NCBI GenBank assembly: GCA_002478865.1
Contig: DLJZ01000008.1
Coordinates: 158,259 to 163,746, forward strand
Source: Hungatella sp. UBA7603
GTDB lineage: Bacteria > Bacillota > Clostridia > Lachnospirales > Lachnospiraceae
Direction of reading: 5' to 3'
DNA length: 5,488 nucleotides
A program made the position numbers and the translations under genes. Positions 1 through 5,488 of the stretch are shown here, one piece after another (position 1 is the first letter of the stretch; the number at the start of each line of letters is the position of its first letter). The notes beneath the pieces are model-generated. The model was not told the DNA's origin and did no database searches. It saw nothing but the letters and a program-made list of their open reading frames with translations.

Positions 1-47
1 AACTTGCAGCCTAGTTACTCTCATATACTTATATTGATCAAAAACAA

Positions 48-668
48 TTAATGTATTCCTAATCGGAAAAGACCAATTACTTTTCCTAAAATCTCCACAT
101 GATCTACAATAATAGGATCCATGGAATCGTTTTCCGGTTGCAGGCGGTAATGACCGTTCTCTTTAAAAAAACGTTTTACCGTAGCAGAATCTTCCACTAA
201 CGCTACAACGATTTCTCCGTTCATAGCAGTGGGACAGTGCTCAACGATGATCTGATCACCTTCTAGTATGCCCGCATTAATCATACTGTTTCCCCGTACC
301 TTAAGCATAAATGTCTCGCCATTAGGCAGTAAGTCTGAAGGAATCGGATAGTAATTTTCAATATTCTCCTCAGCATATAAAGGCTGACCGGCTGCTACTG
401 TTCCTAAAATAGGTACATTCACAACATCCCTGCGTGTTAAATTAAAACAATCATCAATAATCTCAATCGTTCTGGGTTTGGTTGGATCTCTTCTTATGTA
501 ACCTTTTTCTTCCAAAGTCTCTAGATGGGAATGTACGGAGGAAGTTGATTTCAAGTGAACTGCTTCACAAATTTCCCGGACTGCAGGTGGATAACCCTTC
601 TTTAAAATCGTCTCTTTTATATATTGCAAAATCTCTTGTTGCTTTGGTGTGATTTTTTCTTGTGCCAT
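48..668 (-). CDS. lexA: LexA, SOS transcriptional repressor (self-cleaving)
   Basis: LexA dimers repress DNA-damage genes; RecA filaments on single-stranded DNA stimulate self-cleavage and so induce the SOS response. The 206 residues are a normal family length. Residues 1-70 form the winged-helix DNA-binding domain (start MAQEKITPKQQEIL, recognition region around STSSVHSHLETLEEKGYI, 41-58). A linker leads to the S24 peptidase domain. The cleavage site is Ala93-Gly94 in TVAAGQP, the catalytic serine is Ser128 in RGNSM and the catalytic lysine is Lys165 in ATVKRF, all intact, so the protein should be fully active. The ATG at 668 is preceded by GAGGAGG (676-682 on the complement) at 7 bases, which settles the start. 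It is transcribed divergently from the yneA-like gene, and operators overlapping its own promoter indicate autorepression. No clear terminator is visible in the 47 bases left after the stop codon. Identity is secure. Confidence 0.97.
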   Translation of the reverse strand: MAQEKITPKQQEILQYIKETILKKGYPPAVREICEAVHLKSTSSVHSHLETLEEKGYIRRDPTKPRTIEIIDDCFNLTRRDVVNVPILGTVAAGQPLYAEENIENYYPIPSDLLPNGETFMLKVRGNSMINAGILEGDQIIVEHCPTAMNGEIVVALVEDSATVKRFFKENGHYRLQPENDSMDPIIVDHVEILGKVIGLFRLGIH

Positions 669-702
669 AGCACAACCTCCTCAGATCTTTATCATTAAAG
701 CT

Positions 703-731
703 ATAGTAACATATGTTCGAATAAAATGCAA
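703..731 (-). promoter_or_regulatory. lexA promoter (sigma-A type)
   Basis: On the minus strand, TTGCAT (726-731) and TACTAT (703-708) are separated by 17 bases, with an extended -10 TG one base upstream of the hexamer. Transcription should start near 696, giving a leader of roughly 28 bases that carries the GAGGAGG ribosome site. LexA-type sites overlap both the -10 (707-718) and the -35 (730-741), as expected of an autorepressed lexA. This is a motif call by eye. Confidence 0.7.
707..718. promoter_or_regulatory. LexA operator 1 (lexA -10/spacer)
   Basis: TAACATATGTTC matches the Gram-positive LexA core GAAC-N4-GTTC with one mismatch. Read on the complement with flanks it is CGAACATATGTTAC, which fits the Bacillus consensus CGAACRNRYGTTYC at all but one position. 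It overlaps the end of the lexA -10 hexamer and the adjoining spacer, so bound LexA would block polymerase at lexA. Confidence 0.8.
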
Positions 732-741
732 ACCTTTGTTC
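730..741. promoter_or_regulatory. LexA operator 2 (lexA -35), weaker
   Basis: AAACCTTTGTTC, or CGAACAAAGGTTTG on the complement with flanks, has one half-site perfect (CGAAC) and the other degenerate, and its centre is less consensus-like than the other three sites. It overlaps the lexA -35 hexamer. It is the weakest of the four by sequence and may act as an auxiliary site. Confidence 0.55.
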
Positions 742-759
742 GAAAAAAGCCAAAACGAA

Positions 760-789
760 TTGACAAACATATGTTCGTAGTGATATGAT
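760..789 (+). promoter_or_regulatory. yneA-like gene promoter (sigma-A type, extended -10)
   Basis: Consensus TTGACA (760-765) and TATGAT (784-789) are separated by 18 bases, and TG at 781-782 makes an extended -10. Transcription should start near 796. One LexA site fills the spacer and another lies at about +10 to +21. A strong promoter under tight double operator control suits a toxic, damage-induced division inhibitor. Confidence 0.8.
765..776. promoter_or_regulatory. LexA operator 3 (yneA promoter spacer)
   Basis: AAACATATGTTC, or CGAACATATGTTTG on the complement with flanks, has one mismatch from GAAC-N4-GTTC. It starts on the last base of the TTGACA hexamer and occupies the spacer of the rightward promoter, a position that would exclude polymerase. 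Confidence 0.8.
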
Positions 790-804
790 TACCTTATAAA
801 AGCA

Positions 805-816
805 GAACATGCGTTC
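805..816. promoter_or_regulatory. LexA operator 4 (downstream of yneA start site)
   Basis: GAACATGCGTTC is the only site with both core half-sites perfect. The symmetry extends outward to CAGAAC/GTTCTG (803-818). It lies just downstream of the predicted transcription start and upstream of the ribosome binding site, inside the untranslated leader, so it can act as a second block for the same promoter. Confidence 0.85.
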
Positions 817-844
817 TGTAAACTTTTTAGGAGGTATCTGTACT

Positions 845-1147
845 ATGAAGCACATAATTGCGCTGTTTTTAATCTCAGTTCTTGGATTCCCCATATTTAT
901 CTTCTCGTTAGGATCCTATCCCGGTCGATCACTTGAAGAGGCAGCCATAGAAAGGTATTACACCAGTATAGAGATTCAACAGGGAGACAGCTTATGGAGC
1001 ATCGCAGATAAATATTGTAATAACAGTGGAATGACTGTGACAGAGTATGTGAAAGAATTGAAAAACATGAACGGATTAAAAGAGGACATCATTCACAGTG
1101 GGCATTATCTAACTGTCATGTATTCTGACTTAGACCAGAACCCATGA
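845..1147 (+). CDS. yneA: YneA-like SOS cell-division inhibitor (membrane-anchored LysM protein)
   Basis: In Bacillus, YneA is made during SOS and delays septation until DNA is repaired; it is a short membrane protein with an extracytoplasmic LysM domain and is encoded divergently from lexA. This 100-residue protein has the same design. A hydrophobic anchor at about 4-22 (IIALFLISVLGFPIFIFSL) is followed by a short linker and one LysM domain at about 41-92, with QQGDSLWSIADKYC at its start and IHSGHYLTV at its end. The start at 845 is chosen because AGGAGGT (829-835) lies 9 bases upstream. An in-frame ATG at 809 falls inside LexA operator 4 and lacks a ribosome site. Function is inferred from architecture, neighbour and operators. 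A LysM wall protein of another role is less likely but possible, because YneA-type proteins are poorly conserved in sequence. Confidence 0.8.
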   Translation: MKHIIALFLISVLGFPIFIFSLGSYPGRSLEEAAIERYYTSIEIQQGDSLWSIADKYCNNSGMTVTEYVKELKNMNGLKEDIIHSGHYLTVMYSDLDQNP

Positions 1148-1187
1148 TTCCCTTTTGGCATATATCCGGCCGATGTGTGAAAATGCG

Positions 1188-1216
1188 TTGATTTTATAGG
1201 AATAATAACTTAGAAT
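1188..1216 (+). promoter_or_regulatory. Probable promoter of the TetM-like gene
   Basis: TTGATT (1188-1193) and TAGAAT (1211-1216) are separated by 17 bases, and transcription should start near 1223, giving a leader of about 59 bases. No LexA operator is present, so this gene has an SOS-independent promoter. No leader peptide or strong attenuator hairpin of the kind described upstream of tet(M) is visible. The only stem is 5 bp (1224-1228 with 1247-1251). The ribosome site AAAGGA (1265-1270) is weak and 11 bases from the ATG. Confidence 0.55.
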
Positions 1217-1281
1217 AAAGGAAGCGTTCTCTAATATTGGGTTACTAACGCAATTTTATTAGCTAAAGGATTATATCATAT

Positions 1282-3231
1282 ATGAAAGTAACGTTTGGTA
1301 TCCTGGCACATGTTGATGCTGGAAAGACCACATTTTCTGAACAAATCTTATATCAAGAAAACGTCATACGGTCATTGGGCCGAGTGGACACGAAAACCGC
1401 TTGCTTAGACCATGATGAAATTGAAAAAACAAGAGGCATAACGATTTTTTCAGATATGGCCGGTTATATTCGTAATAATAATACTTATTATCTGGTGGAT
1501 ACTCCAGGTCATGTTGATTTTTCAGCGGAGATGGAGAGAACTCTGGAAATTATGGACTATGCAGTGCTAGTTGTGAATGGATCCGATGGGGTTCAGGGTC
1601 ATACTGAGACAATTTGGAGACTACTTGAACAATATCAAATCCCTGTATTTCTTTTTATCAATAAATTAGATCTGGCCTCAGCATCTTATGAACGTACCTT
1701 AATGGATATTCAAAGACAGCTGTCCATTAAGGTTTTGGATTTTCAGAACATTAACCTTAAGAATGGAATGGAAGATTCATTCACCGATGATCTTATAGAC
1801 AATGTTTCTGAAGTGGAAGAGGGCCTTGTTGATCAGTGGCTGGAAGGTACTATTACTTATGAAAATATTAAGCCTTTCCTGGTAACACAGATTAAGAGTC
1901 GTCGTTTATTTCCTTGCTTTTGCGGCAGCGCATTAAAGGGAGAAGGAATGAAAGAGTTTCTTTCTACGTTTTATGAACTTACTGAAACTAATTATGATTC
2001 TTCTGATTTGTTCAGAGGCAAAGTATTTAAGATTCGTTATGACGAACAACAGAATCGTATGACTTATCTTAAAGTATTAAGTGGGAGCATTAAGGTGCGT
2101 GATGTGGTTTCAGAATCTGATAAAGTACATCAGATAAGATTATTTCGAGGAGAAAAATATACTACCACAACGGAGGCTTTTGCTGGGGATGTAATTGCTG
2201 TGACTGGTCCTGTGAACACTTTGGCCGGACAAGGGCTTGGAGCTTATGAGAATGTGTTGGTTCCCGTACTTTATCCAGCCTTGCAGGCCAGGGTTCAGTA
2301 TCCTTCTGATATTCCTGATCAGACGATCTCACATATATTTCATGTACTGGAAGAGGAGGATCCGTCGTTAAAAAGAGAATGGGAAGAATCCTTACACCAG
2401 TTAAAGGTTAATGTTATGGGTAAGATTCAATTGGAAGTCATGGAAGAGACGATTCTAAGAAGATTCAAGGTTCCAGTAACCTTTGGAAAACCCGAGGTTG
2501 TGTATGTGGAAACCGTAAAAGGGACAGTAAAAGGTTATGGGCATTTTGAACCACTTAGGCACTATGCTGAAGTAGCTCTCAGAATAGATCCAGCTCCTAG
2601 AGGTGAAGGCATTCGTTTTGAAAGTGAATGTCATGTTGACAGACTTGGGATTAACTTTCAGAACTTAATTCGTACGCATGTGTTCGAGTATGCTCATAAA
2701 GGGGTTTTAACCGGATCTACGCTAACAGATGTCAAGATAGTTTTGATTGATGGTATTTCTCACATTAAACATACAGAAGGCGGAGATTTTCGAGAGGCTG
2801 TTTATCGTGCGATTCGGCAAGGACTGATGAAGGCTGACAATATCCTCTTAGAGCCTTATTATCAGTTTAACCTATCTGTCCCTAGTTCCTTAACTGGAAA
2901 GCTACTAAATGACATCACAAGGCGCTGTGGAGCATTTGAATTACCGATTGAGGGGGAAAATGAAAGAACGGTCATCACAGGAACTGGACCTGTCTCATCT
3001 TTTATGAATTACGGTGAAGAACTTATGGTAATGACTGGCGGACGAGCTGGCATCTCCATGGGATTCTCTCATTATGACATATGCCATAACCAAGATGAAA
3101 TAATAGCTTCTTATGAATACAATGCGGATGCAGATGTAAAGAACCCTTCTTGTTCCGTGTTTTGCCAGAAAGGAACTTCATTTGTGGTAAATTGGGATAA
3201 GGCGGAAGATTATATGCATACTCTTCGGTAA
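1282..3231 (+). CDS. TetM/EF-G-like ribosome-binding translation GTPase (atypical ribosomal protection family)
   Basis: This 649-residue translational GTPase has the EF-G/Tet(M) five-domain plan. GTPase motifs are all present: G1 AHVDAGKT (9-16), G2 RGIT (51-54), G3 DTPGH (73-77), G4 NKLD (127-130) and G5 GSA (215-217). Domain II is at about 245-310, III at 345-400, IV at 405-520 and V at 520-600. Tet(M)/Tet(O) use domain IV to evict tetracycline from the ribosome, and their tip loop reads about SPVSTPADFR. Here the equivalent stretch is SHIKHTEGGDFR (493-504), lacking the prolines and most of that motif. The C-terminus also carries an added tail (about 601-649) with Cys624, Cys628 and an aromatic-rich end (FVVNWDKAEDYM). 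I see no sign of recent transfer: base use resembles its neighbours and no mobile element flanks it. Automatic pipelines would probably name it a tetracycline resistance protein. A chromosomal paralogue acting on stalled or antibiotic-bound ribosomes is equally or more likely; the substrate is unknown. Confidence 0.9.
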   Translation: MKVTFGILAHVDAGKTTFSEQILYQENVIRSLGRVDTKTACLDHDEIEKTRGITIFSDMAGYIRNNNTYYLVDTPGHVDFSAEMERTLEIMDYAVLVVNGSDGVQGHTETIWRLLEQYQIPVFLFINKLDLASASYERTLMDIQRQLSIKVLDFQNINLKNGMEDSFTDDLIDNVSEVEEGLVDQWLEGTITYENIKPFLVTQIKSRRLFPCFCGSALKGEGMKEFLSTFYELTETNYDSSDLFRGKVFKIRYDEQQNRMTYLKVLSGSIKVRDVVSESDKVHQIRLFRGEKYTTTTEAFAGDVIAVTGPVNTLAGQGLGAYENVLVPVLYPALQARVQYPSDIPDQTISHIFHVLEEEDPSLKREWEESLHQLKVNVMGKIQLEVMEETILRRFKVPVTFGKPEVVYVETVKGTVKGYGHFEPLRHYAEVALRIDPAPRGEGIRFESECHVDRLGINFQNLIRTHVFEYAHKGVLTGSTLTDVKIVLIDGISHIKHTEGGDFREAVYRAIRQGLMKADNILLEPYYQFNLSVPSSLTGKLLNDITRRCGAFELPIEGENERTVITGTGPVSSFMNYGEELMVMTGGRAGISMGFSHYDICHNQDEIIASYEYNADADVKNPSCSVFCQKGTSFVVNWDKAEDYMHTLR

Positions 3232-3275
3232 TTCACTATTTCTCTTGTAAATTAGACAAAGTGGAACGTTAGTGC

Positions 3276-3303
3276 TTGACACGATTGAGATAAACGATAT
3301 AAT
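3276..3303 (+). promoter_or_regulatory. ytvI promoter (near-consensus sigma-A)
   Basis: Perfect TTGACA (3276-3281) and perfect TATAAT (3298-3303) are separated by 16 bases, one below the optimum. The start should be near 3310, with a leader of about 60 bases. The ribosome site AGAAAGG (3352-3358) is 11 bases before the ATG. The match implies strong vegetative expression. Confidence 0.8.
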
Positions 3304-3316
3304 ACAACCATAGATT
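3289..3316 (+). promoter_or_regulatory. Possible sigma-E-like (sporulation) promoter overlapping the ytvI sigma-A promoter
   Basis: GATAAA (3289-3294) and CATAGATT (3309-3316) are separated by 14 bases. Mother-cell sigma-E promoters of endospore formers have an ATA-type -35 and a CATACANT-type -10 at about this spacing; the -10 here differs at one defined base. This would fit the sporulation link of YtvI. In AT-rich DNA such matches can arise by chance, so confidence is low. Confidence 0.25.
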
Positions 3317-3369
3317 AAGGCTATATGATCTTAGTTTTACATGTATATAACAGAAAGGTAACGTGACAC

Positions 3370-4431
3370 ATGAGTTTAGAAAAACAGAAAGCATTTATTA
3401 TTCACTGCGTATTTGGGTTTATATTATTGATTATTGTGTATGCAGGTGTTAAATATGTGTTTCCGCTTTTGATGCCATTTGTAATTGGACTGATTATTTC
3501 GATGGCTTTTCGTAAACCCATTGATTTATTATCAAAAAGGTTTGGAATTAAAAGGACATTTTCATCAATCATAATTTTGATTTTATTTTATGCTTGTCTG
3601 ACCTTGGTAATCAGCTTGATTGGTGCCAGATTCTTTCAGTTTATCAGTAGTTTATTTAACAATCTGCCGGCGTTGTACAAAGAGACACTTCAGCCAGCTC
3701 TATCCACGTTTACAAATCAGATGTCTGACCGGTTTCCAGTTATTAAAGTATATTTGGATGACTTTGTTAACAATATTGGACAATCTATTTTTACGTATCT
3801 ATCCAATATTTCTTCAAAGGTAGTAACAATGGTCACAGGATTGGCGGGCCAGGTGCCAACTCTATTAATAAAGGTTATCTTTACAATTGTATCGTCCTTC
3901 TTTTTTACCATTGATTATTATAAGATTGGTAATTTCGTATTACGCCAATTTGGAGATAAGCGTAGAAACGTGATTCTTATTTTGAAAGATAATGTTATAG
4001 GCTCATTAGGTAAATTTGTCCGTGCCTATGCATTGATTATTTCAATTACCTTTATTGAATTATCTCTTGGTTTTGCCTTAATAGGAATACCTAACCCGTT
4101 TCTTATCGGACTATTGGTTGCAATTATTGATGTCTTGCCAGTGCTTGGAACGGGAGCAGTTTTACTACCTTGGTCTATCATTGCCTTCTCAATGGGGGAT
4201 ACACGAATCGGAATTGGTATGTTGGTTTTATATATCTTTATTACCATAGTCCGTCAGGTGTTGGAGCCTAAGATCATAGGACAGCAGATAGGGCTTCACC
4301 CCATTGTAACTTTGATTTTAATGTTTGTGGGAGTACAGCTCATGGGGATCCTTGGTCTATTTATGTTACCAATCATAGCTACCATTTTAGTTAAGTTAAA
4401 TAAAGAGGGGAGCATTCGTCTCTTTAAGTAA
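3370..4431 (+). CDS. ytvI: YtvI-family sporulation-associated membrane protein (AI-2E transporter superfamily)
   Basis: This polytopic inner-membrane protein of 353 residues is a usual length for the AI-2E transporter/YtvI family, in which members are implicated in export of small molecules and the YtvI branch in sporulation. Hydrophobic segments lie at about 10-47 (two), 66-86, 150-182, 217-240, 243-276 (two) and 280-295, with a last hydrophobic stretch at 312-343. Between 87 and 149 is a soluble, amphipathic region typical of the family. Family-type motifs are DVLPVLGTG (254-262) and EPKIIGQQIGLHP (299-311). The start at 3370 is supported by AGAAAGG 11 bases upstream. It is a single-gene unit with its own promoter and a shared terminator downstream. 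Transported substrate is unknown. The superfamily is certain; the YtvI subgroup is probable from motif wording and length. Confidence 0.85.
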   Translation: MSLEKQKAFIIHCVFGFILLIIVYAGVKYVFPLLMPFVIGLIISMAFRKPIDLLSKRFGIKRTFSSIIILILFYACLTLVISLIGARFFQFISSLFNNLPALYKETLQPALSTFTNQMSDRFPVIKVYLDDFVNNIGQSIFTYLSNISSKVVTMVTGLAGQVPTLLIKVIFTIVSSFFFTIDYYKIGNFVLRQFGDKRRNVILILKDNVIGSLGKFVRAYALIISITFIELSLGFALIGIPNPFLIGLLVAIIDVLPVLGTGAVLLPWSIIAFSMGDTRIGIGMLVLYIFITIVRQVLEPKIIGQQIGLHPIVTLILMFVGVQLMGILGLFMLPIIATILVKLNKEGSIRLFK

Positions 4432-4450
4432 GAAGATAGGTATTATAACG

Positions 4451-4491
4451 AACAACAAAGGCAGAGACTTATAGTCTCTGCCTTTGTTGTT
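4451..4491. terminator. Bidirectional intrinsic terminator between ytvI and dedA
   Basis: A perfect 18-bp inverted repeat pairs 4451-4468 with 4474-4491 around the 5-base loop TTATA. The GC-rich top of the stem (GGCAGAGAC/GTCTCTGCC) and the A-rich left and T-rich right bases (CTTTGTTGTT) give a hairpin followed by a U-rich tail in both directions. It begins 19 bases after the ytvI stop and ends 7 bases after the dedA stop, so it can end both convergent transcripts. Confidence 0.9.
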
Positions 4492-4498
4492 TATAAGA

Positions 4499-5104
4499 TT
4501 AACTTTTGCGTTTTTTTACAAACCAGATTATAATACCAACTCCAATAACTGCCATGATCGCAACAGATACGTTGGAATATAGGTCCATGTAATGTACAAT
4601 AGTGCTCCACTTTGATCCAGCGTAAGCACCTAGGAATACAAGAACAATGTTCCATATAAAAGTACCTAGCGTGGTATATAAGAGAAATTTCCCCATATGC
4701 ATTTTGGCCATACCTGCGGGTATGGATATCAGACTTCGAATAAGAGGAATAAAGCGGCAAAAGAAGATCGCTGAGGTTCCTTTTTTTTCAAACCATCCCT
4801 CCGCCCGTTTGATATCTGTTTTTTTTAATCCAAGAACATGTCCCCATCTGTCAACTAGTAGTTCCAGCCTTTCTACCGGCAACAAAAGCCCTATACTATA
4901 AAGCACGCCTGCGCCAAGAACAGAACCAAAAGTGGCAAACAGTACAACAATCCATCGATTTAAAGCTGTGTACGTAGTCATAAAACCGCCAAATGTCAGG
5001 ATCAACTCAGATGGGATTGGTGGAAAAATATTTTCTATTGCTATGAGCAATGCAATCCCAAAGTAACCGTATTGATCCATCGTATTAATAATCCAATCCT
5101 GCAT
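4499..5104 (-). CDS. DedA-family integral membrane protein
   Basis: DedA proteins are polytopic membrane proteins; some Gram-positive members (for example UptA of Bacillus subtilis) recycle undecaprenyl phosphate across the membrane for wall synthesis. The 201 residues are a normal length. Family signatures are ENIFPPIPSE (24-33), with its acidic residues and prolines in a re-entrant membrane segment, and CRFIPLIRSLISIPAGMAKM (116-135), with the conserved arginines 117 and 123 and the PAG turn. Hydrophobic segments lie at about 14-40, 50-75, 111-131, 140-165 and 178-197, with a basic cytoplasmic end (VKKRKS). The start at 5104 follows an AAAGGA site (complement of 5112-5117) seven bases upstream. 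The gene converges on ytvI, sharing a terminator. Substrate cannot be told from sequence; undecaprenyl phosphate or another lipid is the best family-based guess. Confidence 0.93.
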   Translation of the reverse strand: MQDWIINTMDQYGYFGIALLIAIENIFPPIPSELILTFGGFMTTYTALNRWIVVLFATFGSVLGAGVLYSIGLLLPVERLELLVDRWGHVLGLKKTDIKRAEGWFEKKGTSAIFFCRFIPLIRSLISIPAGMAKMHMGKFLLYTTLGTFIWNIVLVFLGAYAGSKWSTIVHYMDLYSNVSVAIMAVIGVGIIIWFVKKRKS

Positions 5105-5169
5105 TTCAAATTCCTTTCCTAGTGTATGTGTTGTTATTTTTTCTATTATCTACAAATGTGCAGATATAT

Positions 5170-5217
5170 AATAAGCATTAGCGTAGAAACTTTTGAGTTA
5201 GGACGCTAATGCTTATT
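5170..5217 (-). promoter_or_regulatory. Perfect 15-bp hairpin at the 5' end of the dedA leader
   Basis: AATAAGCATTAGCGT (5170-5184) and ACGCTAATGCTTATT (5203-5217) are exact inverted repeats around an 18-base loop. On the dedA transcript the hairpin would occupy about the first 50 bases after the predicted start site near 5223, ending 65 bases before the ATG. The sequence following on the dedA strand is AT-rich (ATATATCTGC) but not a T-run, so a 5' stabilising stem, a regulated attenuator or a protein-binding palindrome is favoured over a simple terminator. Confidence 0.6.
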
Positions 5218-5229
5218 TAGATTATCACT

Positions 5230-5258
5230 ATTATATTGGATAGAATGGTATATTTCAA
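5230..5258 (-). promoter_or_regulatory. dedA promoter (sigma-A type)
   Basis: On the minus strand, TTGAAA (5253-5258) and a perfect TATAAT (5230-5235) are separated by 17 bases. Predicted transcription start is near 5223, giving an untranslated leader of about 118 bases that opens with the 15-bp hairpin. No comparably good promoter is seen closer to the gene. Confidence 0.65.
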
Positions 5259-5488
5259 TCCCTTTTCAATAAAATGTTAGCTTAATAATTATGAAAGAAA
5301 TTCTAAAGACTGAAAAAAATACAACCATGTAACCAGTTTGATCTCTGTTTTCGTAGGGGATATCTACAGCGTTATTTTGCCGTAAAATTCAGAACTTACA
5401 TTTTAAGTAAGGTAAACTGCAATTCCTATTGGTGCAATTATTTCATAATTAAACTATAAATAGAGCGAGTCAATACCACCGGCTTAGC
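5259..5488. other. AT-rich non-coding stretch at the right edge
   Basis: No open reading frame with a start and ribosome site is visible on either strand, and no tRNA-like or repeat-array structure. Small items only: two direct copies of TGCAATT at 5418 and 5433 (15-base period), a short inverted repeat CTTAC/GTAAG at 5395-5411, and a weak minus-strand promoter-like pair, TTGACT (5468-5473) with AATTAT 17 bases on. A minus-strand frame open from the window edge ends at 5438 after 16 codons and could be the tail of a neighbouring gene, but nothing identifies it. Confidence 0.5.

Noticed and set aside
809..844. Upstream in-frame ATG that would lengthen the YneA-like protein by 12 residues
   Set aside because: It lies inside LexA operator 4, has no ribosome site, and would add MRSVNFLGGICT before the hydrophobic anchor. 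The ATG at 845 has AGGAGGT at ideal spacing.
565..894. 109-residue minus-strand open frame across the lexA-yneA promoter region
   Set aside because: It overlaps lexA out of frame and spans all four operators and both promoters; no ribosome site or recognisable domain.
1221..1229. GAAGCGTTC, possible LexA half-site near the TetM-like gene promoter
   Set aside because: Only one half-site (GTTC) is present and no GAAC lies four bases before it, so it does not qualify as an operator.
1224..1251. GCGTT/AACGC stem as a tet(M)-type attenuator
   Set aside because: Only 5 bp with an 18-base loop, no T-run after it and no leader peptide; too weak to claim.
1282..3231. TetM-like gene as cargo of a conjugative transposon
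   Set aside because: No integrase, excisionase, relaxase or terminal repeats are in the window; neighbours are chromosomal core genes and base use is similar.
4647..4901. 84-residue plus-strand open frame opposite dedA
   Set aside because: It is antisense to the well-conserved DedA core, without ribosome site or domain; a shadow of the real gene.
5418..5439. Direct repeats TGCAATT with 15-base period as possible operator or iteron
   Set aside because: Only two short AT-rich copies; expected by chance in this composition and not placed at a clear promoter.
5438..5488. Sixteen-codon open frame entering from the right edge on the minus strand
   Set aside because: Could be the tail of a neighbouring gene, but the length is within chance and the residues show no recognisable family.

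Overview
The window looks like a stretch of chromosome from a low-GC, spore-forming Firmicute, most likely a clostridium of the Lachnospiraceae type. This rests on AT-rich DNA, strong AGGAGG-type ribosome binding sites, a Gram-positive LexA with GAAC-N4-GTTC operators, a YtvI-family membrane protein and a TetM-like translation GTPase of a kind I associate with Lachnospiraceae. The genus is inferred from protein character, not from a search.

Left part (1-1147): lexA on the minus strand and, divergently, a 100-residue membrane-anchored LysM protein that fits the SOS division inhibitor YneA. The 176 bases between them hold two good sigma-A promoters facing apart and four LexA-type operators. One operator overlaps the -10 element and one the -35 element of lexA. 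The other two lie in the spacer and just downstream of the start site of the LysM gene. This is a self-regulated SOS switch: LexA represses itself and a division-arrest protein, and RecA-stimulated self-cleavage releases both.

Middle (1148-3231): a 649-residue GTPase of the EF-G/Tet(M) ribosomal protection family, with its own promoter. All GTPase motifs are present, but the domain IV tip loop is unlike true Tet(M)/Tet(O), and there is an extra Cys-containing C-terminal tail. I read it as a chromosomal paralogue of unknown physiological role, not a confident tetracycline-resistance determinant.

Right part (3232-5488): a polytopic YtvI/AI-2E-family membrane protein on the plus strand, behind a near-consensus sigma-A promoter with a possible overlapping sporulation-type (sigma-E-like) promoter. 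It converges on a DedA-family membrane protein on the minus strand, and a perfect 18-bp hairpin between them can serve as terminator for both. The dedA promoter lies about 125-155 bases upstream of its start codon, so the mRNA should begin almost directly with a perfect 15-bp hairpin. The last ~230 bases hold no gene I can support.

Most of the window is ordinary housekeeping content. The points worth a second look are the four-operator SOS region, the atypical TetM-like protein, the dedA 5' hairpin and the possible dual promoter of ytvI. I found no convincing undescribed system, mobile element, CRISPR array or RNA gene.
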